Shown: positions 43,861-53,121 of the stretch, piece by piece
Numbering within the stretch: position 1 is the stretch's first letter
Layout of the letters: the number at the start of each line of letters is the position of its first letter
NCBI GenBank assembly: GCA_947626775.1
Contig: CANQTL010000007.1
Coordinates: 1-64,000 of the forward strand
Length of the DNA: 64,000 bases
Source: an uncultured Lachnospiraceae bacterium
Lineage (GTDB): Bacteria; Bacillota; Clostridia; Lachnospirales; Lachnospiraceae
Direction of reading: 5' to 3'
Translations under genes and position numbers: made by a program
Notes under the pieces: model-generated
The model's input: the letters and a program-made list of their open reading frames with translations, nothing else
Database searches by the model: none
What the model was told of the DNA's origin: nothing

Positions 43861-44586
43861 ATGGACGTAAATATGAGGGTATGTGTTCTTACATATCAGA
43901 TGATACATCGAAAAACATTTGACACGCTATTCAGACTAAAAGCCTGCGGTTATACTAATGTCTGCGTATATGCAAAGCCAATGCATTATAGCAAAAAGTA
44001 TATTCCGCTAGTTGAGCATCGCCCTTCGATAGAAACATATGACTGGATTAATGAAATCGGTTATGAAAAGTTGGTCAGAAATTTGGACTATGAGATTTTC
44101 AACATAAGTGATTATAAGGAAATAACCGAAGATTTAGGCACTGTATTTCTTGTATGCGGAGCAGGAATCGTATCGGATGAAATGATACATAAATATTATA
44201 TAATCAATGCCCATCCGGGATACATTCCTATGGTTAGAGGACTTGATGCATTGAAATGGGCTGTGCTGGGAAGATTGCCAATAGGTGTTACAACACACAT
44301 ATTAGGAGATTATGTAGATGCCGGACAGGTAATAGAACGACGTCGCGTCCCGATTTATGCGTATGACACATTTCATTCGGTTGCATATCGCCAATATGAG
44401 TTAGAAGTGCAGATGTTAGTGGATGCTATTGATAAAGTTGATCATGTTGCATTTTTTACGGATGGAGAAAACTATTCTGTACATAGGAGGATGCCACATG
44501 ATCTCGAATCAAAATTATATGAAGCGTTTATACAGTATAAAGAACAGATTTTAAAGGAAAAGCAAGAATGGAATTTAGAGATTTGA
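43861..44586 (+). CDS. Formyltransferase-domain protein
   Basis: This protein of 241 aa has a formyltransferase-like core. INAHPGYIPMVRGLDA (about residues 118-133) carries the Asn and His of the active site, and GDYVDAGQVIE carries the Asp. The first 90 residues are a Rossmann-like half. It is distinct in sequence from the formyltransferase at 27879. It may formylate an aminosugar made by the neighbouring aminotransferases. Its 3' end overlaps the next gene by 19 bases. Confidence 0.78.
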   Translation: MDVNMRVCVLTYQMIHRKTFDTLFRLKACGYTNVCVYAKPMHYSKKYIPLVEHRPSIETYDWINEIGYEKLVRNLDYEIFNISDYKEITEDLGTVFLVCGAGIVSDEMIHKYYIINAHPGYIPMVRGLDALKWAVLGRLPIGVTTHILGDYVDAGQVIERRRVPIYAYDTFHSVAYRQYELEVQMLVDAIDKVDHVAFFTDGENYSVHRRMPHDLESKLYEAFIQYKEQILKEKQEWNLEI

Positions 44587-45701
44587 AGAGCCAGTATTTG
44601 AATAATAAAACAGCAATTGATAATGCTATACAAAATGTCTTACTGGATGGAAACTTTATAGGGGGCGCGGCTGTAAGTCAGCTTGAAGAGGTACTGGCGA
44701 AATATGTTGGAGTAAAATATTGCATAACTTGTGGGAACGGCACAGATGCCCTACAGTTGGCTCTTATGGCATGGGAGATTGGAAAAGGCGATGCGGTATT
44801 TGTCCCTGATTTCACTTTTTTTTCAAGCGGCGAAGTGGTTTGTGCAGTCGGGGCAGAACCTGTTTTTGTTGATATAGAAGCAGATACATATAATATAAGC
44901 GCCGAAAGCCTTGAGAAGGCAGTACAGTATGTGTTGAAAAAAACTGATTTGCAGCCAAAAGCAGTTGTCGCGGTAGACTTGTTTGGGCAACCCGCGGATT
45001 TTGAGAGAGTACGGACGGTGGCAAATAAATACGGATTGCTGATTTTAGAAGACGGAGCTCAAGGATTTGGAGGAAAAATAGGTAGGAAAAGAGCAGGCAG
45101 TTTTGGGGATATATCAACAACATCATTTTTTCCGGCGAAGCCACTTGGCTGCTATGGCGATGGAGGCGCCGTGTTTACTGATAATAATGATTGGGCGGAG
45201 CTTATAAGATCCTATAAAGTACATGGTAAGGGAAAAGATAAATATGATAATGTGCGAATAGGAATGAATTCACGTTTAGATGCCATGCAGGCGGCGGTTC
45301 TTCTTGAAAAAATGGAGCTTTTTGATGAGGAGATTGATCGTTGCAATAAAATAGCGGAAGAGTATACAGAGAGATTGAAAGATGTTGTTAAAGTACCAGT
45401 AATAAGAGAAGGTATGACTTCGAGCTGGGCACAATATACAGTCTGTTTTAAGAGTAACGAGGAACGTGTACGGGCAATAGAAGCGCTGAATATGATAAAT
45501 GTTCCCACAGCAGTGTATTACAGAAAACCAATGCACATGCAGGCGGCGTTTGAGAAGAATCGTATGGATGAACTTGATTATACGGTGACTGAAGGCATAT
45601 GCGAACGTTGTCTGTCATTGCCAATGCACGGTTATTTGACGTCAAGCGAAGTTTGCTGTATAGCGGATAGATTGGTACAGGCGGTTATGGTGAATGATTA
45701 G
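44568..45701 (+). CDS. DegT-type sugar aminotransferase (WlbC/WbpE-like)
   Basis: This is a PLP aminotransferase of 377 aa. It has the NGTDALQLAL motif near residue 60, PDFTFFSSGEVV, EDGAQGFGG, and the Schiff-base Lys in TTSFFPAKPLGCYGDGG (about residue 189). The FFPAKPLGCYGDGG signature is characteristic of the WlbC/WbpE branch, which aminates the 3-keto group made by WlbA. This supports a diamino-uronic acid route with the genes at 40345 and 43210. Confidence 0.92.
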   Translation: MEFRDLKSQYLNNKTAIDNAIQNVLLDGNFIGGAAVSQLEEVLAKYVGVKYCITCGNGTDALQLALMAWEIGKGDAVFVPDFTFFSSGEVVCAVGAEPVFVDIEADTYNISAESLEKAVQYVLKKTDLQPKAVVAVDLFGQPADFERVRTVANKYGLLILEDGAQGFGGKIGRKRAGSFGDISTTSFFPAKPLGCYGDGGAVFTDNNDWAELIRSYKVHGKGKDKYDNVRIGMNSRLDAMQAAVLLEKMELFDEEIDRCNKIAEEYTERLKDVVKVPVIREGMTSSWAQYTVCFKSNEERVRAIEALNMINVPTAVYYRKPMHMQAAFEKNRMDELDYTVTEGICERCLSLPMHGYLTSSEVCCIADRLVQAVMVND

Positions 45702-45764
45702 GGTGTTGGTGGTAGAAACAAAACAGGCAAATAATGAAACAGTATAGAAAGCGAAAAGGAAATC

Positions 45765-46202
45765 ATGATAGAAGAAGTTAGGAAAAAAGATGTTCTTATA
45801 GCGAAAATTATTAGAAATAACCATCGAAGTGAAGGGGTCGACTTTATTACTCCGGATGAATATTCGCAGCAGGTGGCGTACATGCATCACCCCAAAGGGA
45901 AAATTATAGATGCGCATATACATAACGCGGTGCACAGAAATGTGATCATGACACAAGAAGTGCTTTTTATCAAGAGGGGAAAATTAAGGGTAGATTTTTA
46001 TGATGATTATCAGGATTATCTTGAAAGTAGAATATTAAGTGAAGGGGATACAATTTTATTGATATCAGGGGGGCATGGTTTTTGTGTGTTGGAAGAAGTG
46101 GAAATGATAGAAGTTAAACAGGGACCTTATTCAGGTGTTGCTGATAAAAAAAGGTTTGTGGGAATAAATGATAGTGAAGTAATATATAAAACTATAGATT
46201 AG
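45765..46202 (+). CDS. Small cupin-fold protein
   Basis: This is a predicted single-domain cupin of 145 aa, with AHIHNAVHRNV, EVLFIKRGKLRVDFY and GHGFCVLEE strands. It resembles the WxcM/FdtA-like cupins that isomerise keto-sugar nucleotides, but the match is too loose to name a reaction. It lies between two aminotransferase genes, which suits a ketoisomerase or a sugar-binding role. The ATG at 45765 has SD aagga. Confidence 0.72.
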   Translation: MIEEVRKKDVLIAKIIRNNHRSEGVDFITPDEYSQQVAYMHHPKGKIIDAHIHNAVHRNVIMTQEVLFIKRGKLRVDFYDDYQDYLESRILSEGDTILLISGGHGFCVLEEVEMIEVKQGPYSGVADKKRFVGINDSEVIYKTID

Positions 46203-46211
46203 AGGTAATAT

Positions 46212-47339
46212 ATGGAATTCATACCAGTAAATGAACCATTACTTAATGGAAACGAAAAAAAATATTTGTGTGAATGCATTGATACCGGTTGGATCTCTTC
46301 TGAGGGACCTTTTGTCAAAGAATTTGAGCAGAAGATGAGCGAAAGCGTGGGTAGGAAATATGGCATTGCCGTATCTAATGGAACGGCAGCACTGGAGGTT
46401 GCAGTACAAGCGCTTGAGATTGGAGCAGGCGATGAAGTTATCATGCCGGCATTTACAATTATTTCCTGTGCCATGGCGGTGACCAAGCGAGGAGGAATTC
46501 CAGTTCTGGTAGATAGTGACCCGGTTACGTGGAATATGGACGTAAAGGAGATAGAAGGGAAAATAACGGATAAAACGAAAGCTATTATGGTGGTACATAT
46601 ATATGGATTGCCAGTTGATATGGATCCTGTGGTGGCATTGGCACGGAAATATAATCTAAAGATTATTGAAGATGCTGCTGAAATGCATGGACAGACATAT
46701 AAAGGAAAGCCATGCGGTAATTTTGGGGATGTCAGCACTTTCAGTTTTTATCCCAATAAGCATGTGACTACCGGAGAAGGGGGCATGGTAGTAACGAATG
46801 ATGAAGATCTTGCGGAAAGATGCCGCATGATTAGGAATCTGTGCTTTCAGAGAGATGTTCGTTATGTGCATGAAGAAATCAGCGATAATTATCGATTTAC
46901 AAATCTGCAGGCAGCAGTAGGGCTTGCACAGCTGGAGCGGCTGGATGAGTTTGTGGAGCGGAAAAGAGAAATGGGGCGTTTTTATACAGAGCAGTTACAG
47001 GAAGTAAAAGGCATTCGGCTTCCATTGAGTTCAACGGAGTATGCAAACAATATTTATTGGGTATATGGAATTGTTCTGGAGGATGCTATTCGGGTAGATA
47101 ATAGAATGTGCCAGAAGATGTTTACGGAGGAAGGAATCGGAACTAGGACATTTTTCTGGTGTATACATGAGCAACCTGTTTATCAAAAAGTTGGGTTATT
47201 TGAGGAAGAATGCCATCCCAAAGCAGAGTATTTGGCTAGGAGGGGGTTCTATATTCCCAGTGGCTTGGCATTGACAAAGAAACAGATGGTGACAGTTGTA
47301 GAAAAAGTAAGAAAGGTCATAAAGCAAATTGCAAATTGA
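46212..47339 (+). CDS. DegT-type sugar aminotransferase (perosamine-synthase-like)
   Basis: This is a PLP aminotransferase of 375 aa. It has VSNGTAALEVAV near residue 55, MPAFTIISCAMAV, IIEDAAEMHG and the Schiff-base Lys in FSFYPNKHVTTGEGGM (about residue 184). The FYPNKHVTTGEGG signature and the opening IPVNEPLLNGNEKKY resemble GDP-perosamine synthases, which aminate C4 of a 4-keto-6-deoxy sugar. No dehydratase clearly dedicated to it is adjacent. Confidence 0.9.
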   Translation: MEFIPVNEPLLNGNEKKYLCECIDTGWISSEGPFVKEFEQKMSESVGRKYGIAVSNGTAALEVAVQALEIGAGDEVIMPAFTIISCAMAVTKRGGIPVLVDSDPVTWNMDVKEIEGKITDKTKAIMVVHIYGLPVDMDPVVALARKYNLKIIEDAAEMHGQTYKGKPCGNFGDVSTFSFYPNKHVTTGEGGMVVTNDEDLAERCRMIRNLCFQRDVRYVHEEISDNYRFTNLQAAVGLAQLERLDEFVERKREMGRFYTEQLQEVKGIRLPLSSTEYANNIYWVYGIVLEDAIRVDNRMCQKMFTEEGIGTRTFFWCIHEQPVYQKVGLFEEECHPKAEYLARRGFYIPSGLALTKKQMVTVVEKVRKVIKQIAN

Positions 47340-47420
47340 TATAGGATGTTTCGTTACTATTAAAATATATATGGATTATAAAAGCATTTATATCATAGAT
47401 TGTTTGAAGGGAAGCTGATT

Positions 47421-48188
47421 ATGGAAACATTTCAGGATTATGCATATTATTATAATGCATTTTATAACGATAAGGACTATGTTGCGGAAGCGCGGACGGT
47501 AGATGATATTTTAAAGAAGTATGGAACTGGTATTAAGCGTATTATCAGTTTGGGGTGTGGTACAGGGAAACATGATATTGCGCTATCCAATATGGGTTAT
47601 CGATGCTGTGGTATAGATATAAGTCCGAATATGATCAATATTGCAAGGGAAAATTCTATACAAGAGAAATGTAATATTAAATTCGAGGTGGCTGATATCA
47701 GAAATTATAGGACTGATAAAAAGTATGATGCTGTAATTTCTTTGTTTCATGTAATGAGCTATCAGACCAAAAATGAAGATATTTTCCAAGCATTTTGTAG
47801 TGCCCGGGATATGCTGAACATTTCAGATAGGGGAGGATTTTTGTTGTTTGATGTATGGTATGGACCGGGTGTGTTGACAGATAAACCCTGTGTTCGAGTA
47901 AAAGAAGTAGAGGATGATAAAAACAGACTGATCAGAATTGCACGGCCGATTATGTTTGAAAAAGAGAATCGTGTAGATGTTAATTATGAGGTGTTTGTGA
48001 TTGACAAAGAGACAGATAAAGTACAGATAATCAATGAAGTGCATAGCATGCGCTACTATTTCAGACCGGAGCTGGAGTTATTGTTAGAAAAAGCAGGATT
48101 TATGCTGATTGATAATCTGGATTGCAAAACTCTGGAGAAAACGAACTTTAATTCATGGACAAGTTATTTTATAGCAAAGGCAGTTTAA
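47421..48188 (+). CDS. Class I SAM-dependent methyltransferase
   Basis: This methyltransferase has 255 aa. Motif I is SLGCGTGKHDIAL near residue 37, and the acidic loop is CCGIDISPNMINIA. YDAVISLFHVMSY and a RYYFRPELELLLEKAGF tail are typical of small-molecule and sugar methyltransferases. It probably N- or O-methylates a sugar of this glycan. ATG 47421 follows SD gaaggg by about 9 bases; the upstream TTG at 47400 is unlikely. Confidence 0.85.
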   Translation: METFQDYAYYYNAFYNDKDYVAEARTVDDILKKYGTGIKRIISLGCGTGKHDIALSNMGYRCCGIDISPNMINIARENSIQEKCNIKFEVADIRNYRTDKKYDAVISLFHVMSYQTKNEDIFQAFCSARDMLNISDRGGFLLFDVWYGPGVLTDKPCVRVKEVEDDKNRLIRIARPIMFEKENRVDVNYEVFVIDKETDKVQIINEVHSMRYYFRPELELLLEKAGFMLIDNLDCKTLEKTNFNSWTSYFIAKAV

Positions 48189-48198
48189 GGGAAAGATT

Positions 48199-49347
48199 AT
48201 GAAAAAAATAGCAGTCGTTTTAGCAACAATTCCACAGGCTGGAGGCAGTCATCAGTATGCAATGCTGATGATGGAATGTTTAAAAGAAAAGCAGGGCATT
48301 GAATATGAACTTTTAGCAATTTGCGGCAATCGGTTCTGGTGTGCATGGTGTAGGAAAAACAAAGTGTGCTACATAGAAGAAAACATTCCGGATTTTTCGG
48401 TTATAGAAAAGAAATTTAATTATAGTTTTCCCTTTTTGGCTAAGGTGTATAATACATATTTTACGTCGATAGGAAAATTGCTTAGGAAAAGAAGAGTTGA
48501 TATATTGCTTGTGACAATACAGATGTATTATATCCCTAATTATAATGTTAAGAAAATTGTTCCGGTACATGATTTAATGCACAGATATGAATGTGAGTTT
48601 CCTGAGGTTGCCGCTAATTATAAGAATAGAGAAATAATAATGAAAAGCTTTGCGATATATGCAGATTGTATTATAGTTGATTCCAAATTGGGGAAAAAAC
48701 AATTTGTAGAGTCTTATCTTAATGGACAGATGAAAAGGAAGCACATAGTTGTCCTTCCGTTCATTGCTTCAGAGCATATATGTAACAGCGAAGAAGAGTA
48801 TATAAAGGTCCCGAAAAAATATGTTTTTTATCCGGCACAGTTTTGGCAGCACAAAAATCATATAAATTTAATTAAAGCAATTGAAATTCTAAAAGATTCA
48901 ATGCCGGATATACATTTAGTATTGGTTGGATCAGAAAAAAATAATCTTAAGAATATCAAGAGATATATAAATGATAATAAGCTTGAAAATAATGTGACTA
49001 TTTTAGGATTTGTATCTAATGAAAATGTTATTTATTTGTATAAACATGCGACCGCGATGATTATGCCGTCTTATTTTGGACCGACAAATATCCCGCCATT
49101 AGAAGCGATGGCTTTAGGATGTCCGGTAGCGGTGGCTAATAAATATGCTATGCCTGAACAGGTGGGAAAAGCTGGACTTTTGTTCAATCCGGATTCTCCG
49201 GAAGAAATAGCAGAATGTATAAAAAAATTTTGGTTGGATGATGCATTAAGGGAGAAAATGAAAACTTTAGGATATGAAAGAATTGTTAAATGGGGGAGAA
49301 AAGAGTTTAGCGAAAGACTGCAGAAAATAGTTAATGAATTCTTGTAA
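48199..49347 (+). CDS. Glycosyltransferase family 4
   Basis: This is a GT-B glycosyltransferase of 382 aa. The N-terminal part has IPQAGGSHQYAM. The C-terminal donor domain has FYPAQFWQHKNHINLIKA near residue 212, LGFVSNENVIYLYKHATAMI, and PSYFGPTNIPPLEAMALG with the conserved Glu of GT4 near residue 307. It transfers a sugar from a nucleotide donor; specificity is not visible. It is soluble. Confidence 0.92.
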   Translation: MKKIAVVLATIPQAGGSHQYAMLMMECLKEKQGIEYELLAICGNRFWCAWCRKNKVCYIEENIPDFSVIEKKFNYSFPFLAKVYNTYFTSIGKLLRKRRVDILLVTIQMYYIPNYNVKKIVPVHDLMHRYECEFPEVAANYKNREIIMKSFAIYADCIIVDSKLGKKQFVESYLNGQMKRKHIVVLPFIASEHICNSEEEYIKVPKKYVFYPAQFWQHKNHINLIKAIEILKDSMPDIHLVLVGSEKNNLKNIKRYINDNKLENNVTILGFVSNENVIYLYKHATAMIMPSYFGPTNIPPLEAMALGCPVAVANKYAMPEQVGKAGLLFNPDSPEEIAECIKKFWLDDALREKMKTLGYERIVKWGRKEFSERLQKIVNEFL

Positions 49348-49394
49348 AAATTCGAATTAATAAATTATGGAAAGCAAGAATATGGGAGTAAGTA

Positions 49395-49721
49395 ATGGGT
49401 GCAATAAGACAGTATATTTATAGGTATATGGTTTCATTTTTTATGCTTAGGGAATTGAAAGAATGCGGAGAGTTTAAGGATGTATGCAGGGTTGTCAGTG
49501 TGGGCGGGAAAATTTATGCTGTAATGTTGAAATATTTATACCGGAATGATGACATACAGTGTCGTTACTGTACTTTTGAAGATTTTGACAAACTTTATAG
49601 ATTTAAAAAGGATACAAAATGGATTATTTTTGACGAATCTATATTACAGAAGAAGAAAAAGATAGAAACTTTAAGAGAGATGAAAAATGTTATTGTTTCA
49701 CCTTTGGCTTATAGGGGATGA
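49395..49721 (+). CDS. Small hypothetical protein, possible partial Rossmann-like domain
   Basis: This protein of 108 aa is basic and matches no family I can name. The central VCRVVSVGGKIYAVMLKYLY and the alternating strand-helix pattern may be a shortened copy of the domain that recurs in this cluster. The next gene begins 5 bases after its stop. Confidence 0.55.
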   Translation: MGAIRQYIYRYMVSFFMLRELKECGEFKDVCRVVSVGGKIYAVMLKYLYRNDDIQCRYCTFEDFDKLYRFKKDTKWIIFDESILQKKKKIETLREMKNVIVSPLAYRG

Positions 49722-49725
49722 CTGT

Positions 49726-50997
49726 ATGAAAATTTTAATTGTTGATGTGAATTGGGATTACAAAAACATTATGTATAGGCAATTTTATAACTATTTGTCA
49801 TATGGCAATGAGATTAGTTTTTTCGGTCCCGGATATGTATCAAGGGATAGCTTGGAAAAAGGGATACTGAATTTCATGGATAAAAAAGAATATGATGCTG
49901 TCATTTTGGGGGTCTATTTTGTGTACTCTACTAATATAAGCGGAATGCATTATAGCGCGTATTCAGTGCATAGAAAAGTAATCCCCTACTATAACGTCAA
50001 TGATGCGTATCAATGCTGTCATAAGATATATAAACAGTTATTGGATTTGAAAAATATTATTAAAATATTTTTTTATTATGAAGATCCGTTGGCTATGGGA
50101 AAAGGTGACCAAAAAATATGTGCGGAGTTGATGGAGAAAGACTTTTTTTTAATGTCGTGGCCGTCAGAAATGTTAGTTACGATGCGGCAAAGAATAAATG
50201 GGCATAACGCTGGGTATAACGCTATGATTTTGAATACAAATAGCCTGCTGGAATTTATGGAGAAAAATAAAAAACAAAGCATTCCATTATTGTTAACAGC
50301 TATTTCTTTTCATGAAATATTTTTTGGTGAGTATTCTATAAGGACATATGATTGGTGTGTGCCTGGCAACCGAGTAAGAGAGTTTTATCCCGGCAGGGAT
50401 ACACTTGCCAATATATTGAAAAATAAAGGTTATAAATGTTGGGATTATGATCCATATCAAAAACTTTCAGTCGTATCGATTGAAAAAAAACAATTGGATA
50501 GGTATGTATTTCGCAATCGCGAAGAAAAGATTTTTAGTTATTTTTATGGTAAGAACAATTATGTTTCATCATATCCGAACATGGAATCTATAGCAGCCTG
50601 TAGAGAAATATATTTAGAGAGTATGAGAAAGACAAAAAGGGTTTTGGTAGATGGCGGGATAACGAAACTATTAGTTAGAAAATATTTTGAAGCCTGTGCC
50701 TGTGGTGCGTTGATGGTTGGTATGGAAACCTCTGGATTGGAGGCTATGGGATTTGTTGATAAATATAATTGCAGAGTTATTAACGACGGCGATATTGAGG
50801 AGCAAATTGAAGAGATTATGAAAGATGATCATAATAATGAAGAGATTGCTAAGAAAGGACAGCAATTGATTTTAAAAAAACATATGTTTACTAATAGGGT
50901 GTTGTCATTGACCAAAACGATTGAAACTATTAAAAATGGGAATTATAGCGGTGCCTATTGGAACAAAGGAGAGTATGTTATAAAAGAAGAAAAATAA
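49726..50997 (+). CDS. CgeB-type glycosyltransferase-like protein
   Basis: This protein of 423 aa has the layout of CgeB/GT1-like glycosyltransferases: an N-terminal KILIVDVNWDYKN strand and a C-terminal domain with RKYFEACACGALMVG near residue 317, which in this family replaces the usual donor loop. The final helices (QIEEIMKDDHNNEEIAKKG) are typical. ATG 49726 is 8 bases after SD agggg; the earlier in-frame ATG at 49687 overlaps the upstream gene. Confidence 0.8.
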   Translation: MKILIVDVNWDYKNIMYRQFYNYLSYGNEISFFGPGYVSRDSLEKGILNFMDKKEYDAVILGVYFVYSTNISGMHYSAYSVHRKVIPYYNVNDAYQCCHKIYKQLLDLKNIIKIFFYYEDPLAMGKGDQKICAELMEKDFFLMSWPSEMLVTMRQRINGHNAGYNAMILNTNSLLEFMEKNKKQSIPLLLTAISFHEIFFGEYSIRTYDWCVPGNRVREFYPGRDTLANILKNKGYKCWDYDPYQKLSVVSIEKKQLDRYVFRNREEKIFSYFYGKNNYVSSYPNMESIAACREIYLESMRKTKRVLVDGGITKLLVRKYFEACACGALMVGMETSGLEAMGFVDKYNCRVINDGDIEEQIEEIMKDDHNNEEIAKKGQQLILKKHMFTNRVLSLTKTIETIKNGNYSGAYWNKGEYVIKEEK

Positions 50998-51128
50998 GAA
51001 AAATTGAAGAGTTTAAAGAAGAGGTAAGAAATAAAAATCGGAAACGATATGAAACTGTTGCTGATTGAGAAAAGAAAAGTATGTTGGACGGGTGGCTTGT
51101 GGTTGTAGGGCGGCGTTGAAAGACGAAT

Positions 51129-51276
51129 CTTGATAATTGGATATTTTATATCAGAAGCAGGAAAGACCTGTTTCCTGTACGATTGTTTACATAAAATTTA
51201 TCATTCATGTAAGGTATTAGTGTTAGGCATTGCAGGAATAGGAATTTTATGGCTCCTGTTATAAAGTATGAAATTG
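51129..51276. mobile_element. MITE-like short derivative of the Rpn element
   Basis: The intergenic region 50998-51335 contains no gene. It holds an inverted pair: 51129-51165, similar to the left end of the Rpn element, and 51253-51276, which agrees at 22 of 23 bases with the reverse complement of its left repeat. An internal perfect hairpin CAGGAAA-GACCTG-TTTCCTG also lies inside. It looks like a deleted, non-autonomous copy. Confidence 0.5.
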
Positions 51277-51335
51277 ATTTTATATTGAGCGTCTTTGCAT
51301 TTAAAATTTTTCTAAAAAAGAAGGAAAGTGATGAT

Positions 51336-52487
51336 ATGAGAGGAAGGGCATTTATCCAGGCAGTATGTAAATATCCGCATGGCACTCCGGGAGCAAATTA
51401 TTTGGATGCTTTTTCAAGACTGTTGATCGAATGTGGGATGGAAGTAGTTTTGATTACAGATCGGAATACAGATTATAGGATAGATGAAATAGAAGTATAT
51501 GATGGATTTCATACAGAATGGATAGAGGAAAGAAATAATCCTAAAGATAAGGTTTTTCAAACAAGAACAGGTTTTGCTGATGATCGAATTAATGCCATGA
51601 AAAAGTGGAATGCAAATAGCCATGATCTAATCTTTGTTTATGCATTAGATCATCCGACATTTCAGGATCAAATTATTGCATTTTCTAAAGTTAATAAAAT
51701 AAAACTTATTAGTTTTGTACTTGAATTTATGGAAGAAAGAAAGAACATTCCTATTGATAGACGATATAACGCACTTATATATTATATTCCAAAGTATTTT
51801 GACGGCGTAATAAGTATAAGTGATTTTATATCTGATTATTATGTATCAAGAGGGATTCCTACTTGTAAAATTCCGCCAATGATTAAATTCAATAATAATA
51901 TATATGAAAAAAGTGTTAATAAGTGGAATATTATATTTCCGGCTAATGGCGGCATGAAAGATGATTTAGTATCGTTGCTACAGGGAATTTCTTTATTGGG
52001 AGATGAATCGCTTGGTAAGGTGCACTTGGATCTGATGGGGGTTAAGAAAGAAGAAGTTGATGCTATTTTGTCCAATGAATGGGAGAAGGTAAAGAATGTT
52101 ATAACAGTTCATACATGGATGAAATATGAAGAACTTACAAGATTATATGAAGAAGCAAGAGTTTTACTGTTGCCAAGAAAAACAAATCAGACGACAATTG
52201 CGAATTTTCCCAGTAAAGTACCGGAAGTTATGAATTATGGTGTTATTCCTGTTGTTTCGGCGGTAGGAGATTATACGAAATATTATTTAAAAGATGGAAT
52301 AAATAGTATTGTAATGCGAGGTTCAAGCGGTGAATTATGTGCAGAAGCTTTAATTAGGATAATCAATATGCCGACAGATGAAGTTGGTTCAATCGTACAA
52401 GCGATATATGATACTGCTAAGAACTGCTTTGATTTTCATAATTGGGTTGGAGATATGGAGGAATTTCTTAAAAAAATTGCGAAATAG
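51336..52487 (+). CDS. Glycosyltransferase family 4-like protein
   Basis: This is a GT-B protein of 383 aa. It has CKYPHGTPGANYLDAFSRLL near the start, GVISISDFISDYYVSRG in the linker region and a donor domain with HTWMKYEELTRLYEEARVLL and FPSKVPEVMNYGVIPV near residue 290 (the conserved Glu of the donor site). ATG 51336 follows SD aaggaaag by about 7 bases. The frame is open upstream through the MITE-like region, but that part is not coding. Confidence 0.86.
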   Translation: MRGRAFIQAVCKYPHGTPGANYLDAFSRLLIECGMEVVLITDRNTDYRIDEIEVYDGFHTEWIEERNNPKDKVFQTRTGFADDRINAMKKWNANSHDLIFVYALDHPTFQDQIIAFSKVNKIKLISFVLEFMEERKNIPIDRRYNALIYYIPKYFDGVISISDFISDYYVSRGIPTCKIPPMIKFNNNIYEKSVNKWNIIFPANGGMKDDLVSLLQGISLLGDESLGKVHLDLMGVKKEEVDAILSNEWEKVKNVITVHTWMKYEELTRLYEEARVLLLPRKTNQTTIANFPSKVPEVMNYGVIPVVSAVGDYTKYYLKDGINSIVMRGSSGELCAEALIRIINMPTDEVGSIVQAIYDTAKNCFDFHNWVGDMEEFLKKIAK

Positions 52488-52577
52488 GTATTTTGGTTAA
52501 ACGATAAAAATCGACAATATGAATGAAATGGATAAATGTACATGAATTAATAGTGAAAAATGGAAGGAGATCAGAGT

Positions 52578-53054
52578 ATGAAAACAGGAGTAATATCAAC
52601 TATATCAGTAGTGGGTGGTGCGGTGATTGGCATAATAGGAACAAGCAAAGTATTTAAGAATAGTATTGCGGATAGGCAAAAAATGTCAGACAAGCATCTT
52701 GCGCTTTTTGAGATGATGAATCAGTGGGTAAGGGCAAAGCAGAAAGGGAAGCGAATTGATTCTTATCTTGTAGCAAAAGGATACAGCAAGATTGCTATTT
52801 ACGGATTGGGTTTTGTGGGGGAAACACTTGTGGAAGAACTCAGAGATTCAAAAGTTATAGCGGTATATGGAATAGATAAAAATGCAGAAAGCATTTGCTC
52901 TGATATAGACATATTTTCGGCTGATGATGAACTGCCTAAAGTGGATGCAGTTGTGGTGACGGCGATCACTTTCTTTAGAGAGATAGAGGAAAAGCTGTCC
53001 CAGAAATTGGATTGCCCAATAATTTCACTGGAAGACATTCTGTATGAGATTTAG
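52578..53054 (+). CDS. Membrane-anchored stand-alone Rossmann-like domain protein
   Basis: This protein has 158 aa. One N-terminal hydrophobic helix (about residues 4-22) is followed by a short coiled helix (KMSDKHLALFEMMNQWV) and then the recurring domain (IAIYGLGFVGETLVEEL, YGIDKNAES, VDAVVVTAITFF). No catalytic domain is fused. The shape suggests a membrane tether or binding module for the cluster. Its Rossmann part is closest by eye to the C-terminus of the protein at 55771. ATG 52578 follows SD ggagat. Confidence 0.72.
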   Translation: MKTGVISTISVVGGAVIGIIGTSKVFKNSIADRQKMSDKHLALFEMMNQWVRAKQKGKRIDSYLVAKGYSKIAIYGLGFVGETLVEELRDSKVIAVYGIDKNAESICSDIDIFSADDELPKVDAVVVTAITFFREIEEKLSQKLDCPIISLEDILYEI

Positions 53055-53121
53055 TCTGGAGAACAAGAATATTTTATACGTACGGATTGGTTTATACAGT
53101 TGAGCGATTAAGGTGAATGAC

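Noticed and set aside
46068-46073. A G6 run in the cupin gene and several G5 runs elsewhere in the cluster
   Set aside because: Too short to slip at high rates; clearly separate from the G9-G10 class.
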